This document shows positions 23,886 to 25,695 of a DNA stretch of 25,695 nt, piece by piece (position 1 is the stretch's first letter; each line of letters opens with the position of its first letter). The notes below the pieces were generated by a model. It was not told the origin of the DNA. It searched no databases and saw only the letters and a list, made by a program, of their open reading frames with translations. Source of the DNA: a virus; IMG/VR virus record IMGVR_UViG_3300032560_000106, positions 1 to 25,695 of that record; one strand, written 5' to 3'. A program made the position numbers and the translations under genes.

Positions 23886-23922
23886 AAGTGTATGTTTTGC
23901 AGGTGAGAACCCTGCACTTTTT
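23886..23922 (+). terminator. Leader hairpin with T-run before ardC (attenuator candidate)
   Basis: TGCAGG (23898-23903) pairs with CCTGCA (23911-23916), a 7-base loop, followed by CTTTTT. AAGTG upstream (23886-23890) can alternatively pair with CACTT. It lies between the promoter and the ardC ribosome site, so it could act as a weak terminator or translation brake. Confidence 0.4.
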
Positions 23923-23941
23923 AACAGAAAAGGAAATTAAA

Positions 23942-24808
23942 ATGCAAAACGCAATCTATCAAGAGGTAACCGATCAAATCATCGCAGAGATGGAAAAGGG
24001 CGCTGCACCTTGGATTAAACCTTGGAAATCTGACTCTAGCGTAGAAAAAAACATTGTTTCAAAAAAAGAATATAACGGCATCAATCGTCTAATTCTTGGA
24101 ATGATGACTCACTTTAAAGGTTACCAGTCACCTTACTATGGCTCATTCAAACAATGGCAGGATCTAGGCGGTACTGTTAAAAAGGGCGAAAAGGGCATTA
24201 AGATTGTTTTTTATAAGCCAGTAGTTAAGACTGAGGAAAACAAGCAAACAGGCGAAAGTGAGAGTTTTGCCTATTCATGCCTAAAAACCTATTATGTATT
24301 CAATGCCGATCAAGTAGAGGGCGTTGAGTTTGAAAAGCCAGCGATCTCGCCTAGAGTTTATAACCCTGCACCTGCCTTAGATGATCGCATCATTAAGACT
24401 GGCGCTAATATCAAGCATGGCGGAGGATCTGCGTTTTTCTCGCCAATGGGTGATTTTATCGGGATGCCTAATCGTGACACCTTCAATGATGACTCTAGTT
24501 ATTACGCTACTGTATTGCATGAGTTAACACACTGGTCAGGCGCTAAACATCGCCTAGATCGTGACATGAGCGGAAAATTTGGCAATGCAAAATATGCCTT
24601 TGAGGAATTAGTAGCAGAATTAGGCGCTGCGTTTCTCTGTCAGGATTACCAGATACAGGGTGAATTGCGCCATGCTGGATACATTCAAAATTGGCTCACT
24701 TGCCTAAAAGAAAACAATCAAGCAATTTTCAAGGCTGCAGCACTTGCTCAAAAGGCAGCCGATTACATCAACGGCTTAGATGCTCTCACTAATCAGCAAG
24801 CGGCTTAA
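23942..24808 (+). CDS. ardC: ArdC-type antirestriction protein
   Basis: 288 residues from the ATG at 23942-23944 (site AAAAGGAAATTAAAATG), preferred to a GTG 54 bases upstream which would run through the leader hairpin. N-terminal ArdC domain, about residues 3-95: YQEVTDQIIAEMEKGAAPWIKPW, EYNGINRLIL, SPYYGSFKQWQDLGGTVKKGEKGIKIVFYKP. C-terminal zincin-type domain: HELTH (His193, Glu194, His197) and YAFEELVAELGAAFL, giving the expected third acidic ligand. Such proteins bind single-stranded DNA and protect incoming DNA from restriction; the protease-like site is a known family trait. Early expression from the strong promoter fits a role just after DNA entry. Confidence 0.85.
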   Translation: MQNAIYQEVTDQIIAEMEKGAAPWIKPWKSDSSVEKNIVSKKEYNGINRLILGMMTHFKGYQSPYYGSFKQWQDLGGTVKKGEKGIKIVFYKPVVKTEENKQTGESESFAYSCLKTYYVFNADQVEGVEFEKPAISPRVYNPAPALDDRIIKTGANIKHGGGSAFFSPMGDFIGMPNRDTFNDDSSYYATVLHELTHWSGAKHRLDRDMSGKFGNAKYAFEELVAELGAAFLCQDYQIQGELRHAGYIQNWLTCLKENNQAIFKAAALAQKAADYINGLDALTNQQAA

Positions 24809-24814
24809 GTGTTA

Positions 24815-24884
24815 ACTAGCAGGGCGTTAGGAATAGCGCCTTGCTGGATTAGCATTTTGCTAGTCAATACCTAACTATTGGAGG
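24815..24884 (+). promoter_or_regulatory. Structured RNA leader with alternative pairings
   Basis: AGCAGGGCG (24818-24826) pairs with CGCCTTGCT (24837-24845), nine pairs, one G-U. TAGCA/TGCTA (24850-24862) makes a second hairpin. Competing with both, ACTAGCA (24815-24821) can pair with TGCTAGT (24858-24864). The first hairpin's loop base set TTAGG (24827-24831) also matches CCTAA (24870-24874), next to the GGAGG ribosome site (24880-24884). Confidence 0.5.
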
Positions 24885-24888
24885 TTTT

Positions 24889-25080
24889 ATGTTATTAAGC
24901 AAACAAGTTGACAGCATTGCTCAAGGCATTGCGTGGAATGATCGCACCCTAAAGGATGCAATGAATACGGGGGTGTTATCCCCCGATGATGTAGCTACCC
25001 TTGCTCTGGCATTGCAGGGGGTTTCAAAATTTCACAGGTTGCAAGATGTAGCGATCAAATTACATATGGCGGGTTTATGA
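24889..25080 (+). CDS. Small helical protein downstream of ardC
   Basis: 63 residues, MLLSKQVDSIAQGIAWNDRT then LKDAMNTGVLSPDDVATLAL and LQGVSKFHRLQDVAIKLHMAGL; compact helical, no known motif. Very strong ribosome site (GGAGG, close before ATG) directly after the structured leader. Its stop overlaps the next ATG (ATGA). Likely an early host-interaction gene, which is inference. Confidence 0.7.
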   Translation: MLLSKQVDSIAQGIAWNDRTLKDAMNTGVLSPDDVATLALALQGVSKFHRLQDVAIKLHMAGL

Positions 25081-25241
25081 ATAGGAATGATACTCAGGAA
25101 ATTTTAGAAACAATCTGGCAAGCACTTGAGGGTTATAGGGAAAACTGTATCCCTGAGGGTGACTCTCAATATGATGAGCAATGGAGCGATATTTGCACCG
25201 CTATGGCGTGGATCACAGAAGATATAGAAAACGCACAATAG
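25077..25241 (+). CDS. 54-residue acidic protein, function unknown
   Basis: MNRNDTQEILETIWQALEGY at the start and DEQWSDICTAMAWITEDI near the end; acidic and Trp-rich (three Trp), probably helical. ATGA overlap with the preceding gene. Small acidic phage proteins of this kind are sometimes DNA mimics or inhibitors of host proteins; nothing here proves it. Confidence 0.65.
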   Translation: MNRNDTQEILETIWQALEGYRENCIPEGDSQYDEQWSDICTAMAWITEDIENAQ

Positions 25242-25252
25242 AGCGGTTTTAT

Positions 25253-25284
25253 GGGTTAGGTGCTGTATAGGTATTACCTAACCC
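25253..25284 (+). other. Nine-base-pair hairpin between small genes
   Basis: GGGTTAGGT (25253-25261) pairs perfectly with ACCTAACCC (25276-25284) across a 14-base loop. It follows the stop of the 54-residue gene by 11 bases. Only TTAAAA follows, so a factor-independent terminator is unlikely. The CCTAA/TTAGG core also occurs in two other right-arm hairpins. Confidence 0.65.
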
Positions 25285-25378
25285 TTAAAAACGTCTTAGC
25301 GCTTGTTTTAATCAGTTTTAAATGGATGTTTTAACACTTAATTATTTTTTTATTTCACTATTTCGGGAGTATTTCAAA

Positions 25379-25531
25379 ATGAATGATATTTATACAAAAG
25401 AACGTCAGCGCTTTGTAAAGAGTAGATTTTCCCCCATGCGTGTGCAAGGCGTGATGAGTAAAGATCAGTTAATTGATTGTTTTAGCGTGGTCGGTGGTTT
25501 GCTGCTGGTTTGGGTATTGCTGTCACTATGA
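25379..25531 (+). CDS. Small tail-anchored membrane protein
   Basis: 50 residues from the ATG at 25379-25381 (site GGGAGT, chosen over an upstream ATG at 25322). Basic N-terminal half (MNDIYTKERQRFVKSRFSPM), then one hydrophobic segment at the C-terminus (CFSVVGGLLLVWVLLSL), so the basic part should face the cytoplasm. Possible superinfection or membrane factor; no motif recognised. Confidence 0.65.
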   Translation: MNDIYTKERQRFVKSRFSPMRVQGVMSKDQLIDCFSVVGGLLLVWVLLSL

Positions 25532-25695
25532 TTACCCCAAGAGCTAAACCCCTAACCCGCTTAGGGCGGATGACCTTAAAAAAGGGTAGCTATCGTTTAT
25601 CTTGCTGCTTAACTAAGAGGGTGCGATCCTGTAAGAGTCCCCCAGATACTAGCCAGCTTGTTTATTCCCTTTGGCGCTACACCATGCGGGAGGGG
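25528..25695 (+). CDS. Partial basic ORF running off the right edge
   Basis: 56 open codons from an ATG that overlaps the previous stop (ATGA); no stop before the window ends. The start MITPRAKPLTRLGRMTLKKG is strongly basic, with CC and SC pairs later. Coupling suggests it is real, but the composition is plain and the frame is short; read it as tentative. Confidence 0.4.
   Translation, partial: MITPRAKPLTRLGRMTLKKGSYRLSCCLTKRVRSCKSPPDTSQLVYSLWRYTMREG
25550..25566 (+). other. CCCTAA/TTAGGG hairpin near the right edge
   Basis: CCCTAA (25550-25555) and TTAGGG (25561-25566), a 5-base loop CCCGC. It lies in the partial ORF but shares its core with the hairpins at 24826-24875 and 25253-25284. 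Confidence 0.5.

Noticed and set aside
23880-23925. tRNA or tRNA-like element in the ardC leader (AACCCTGC resembles a T-arm)
   Set aside because: No acceptor, D or anticodon arms can be drawn around it.
25250-25570. Telomere-like TTAGGG repeats
   Set aside because: Only scattered inverted copies forming hairpins, no tandem array.

Overview
The window looks like part of a tailed bacteriophage genome (Caudoviricetes), most likely a podovirus-like phage from an aquatic metagenome. It carries a complete head module (large terminase, portal, scaffold, major capsid protein), a short-tail adaptor and hub pair, a fibre, and a block of internal or ejection-type virion proteins. No tape-measure, sheath or tail-tube genes are visible. 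The host cannot be read from the sequence. Gram-negative bacteria are a guess, resting on ordinary Shine-Dalgarno sites, sigma70-like promoters and the families recognised. Both ends cut genes, so this is an internal segment.

Left and central part (1-22715, all minus strand, read right to left). From a strong candidate promoter at 22743-22770 the order is: three small unknown genes; a GT-A type glycosyltransferase starting with TTG; the large terminase; an HTH protein; a zinc-ribbon protein; the portal; a 54-codon gene; two 13-codon Arg/Lys-rich micro-ORFs; a cluster of three hairpins; a Met/Pro-rich 166-residue protein; a small basic protein; scaffold; major capsid protein; two small beta-rich proteins; a 111-residue protein; a gp4-like adaptor; a gp10-like tail hub; a YadA-like tail fibre; several small genes including an XhlA-like membrane protein; four long low-complexity or helical proteins that are probably internal or ejection proteins; three small genes; and the start of a large virion protein that runs off the left edge. 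Genes are packed tightly, with repeated TAATG and ATGA stop-start overlaps.

Right part (22754-25695, plus strand). A divergent GT-B (GT9-like) gene is followed by a 471-bp non-coding, very AT-rich control region. This holds a perfect consensus sigma70 promoter, a 22-bp near-palindrome and a repeated 10-mer. It drives an ArdC-type antirestriction gene. Then come small unknown genes separated by RNA hairpins, several of which share a CCTAA/TTAGG core. This looks like an early or host-takeover arm.

The most unusual items are the two tiny basic ORFs with good ribosome sites beside a triple hairpin, the 693-residue Ala/Gln/Thr repeat protein with an exact 89-bp in-frame duplication, the repeat or insertion modules inside tail adaptor and hub genes, and the operator-like and leader structures around ardC. 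No integrase, endolysin, polymerase, tRNA or CRISPR array was seen.
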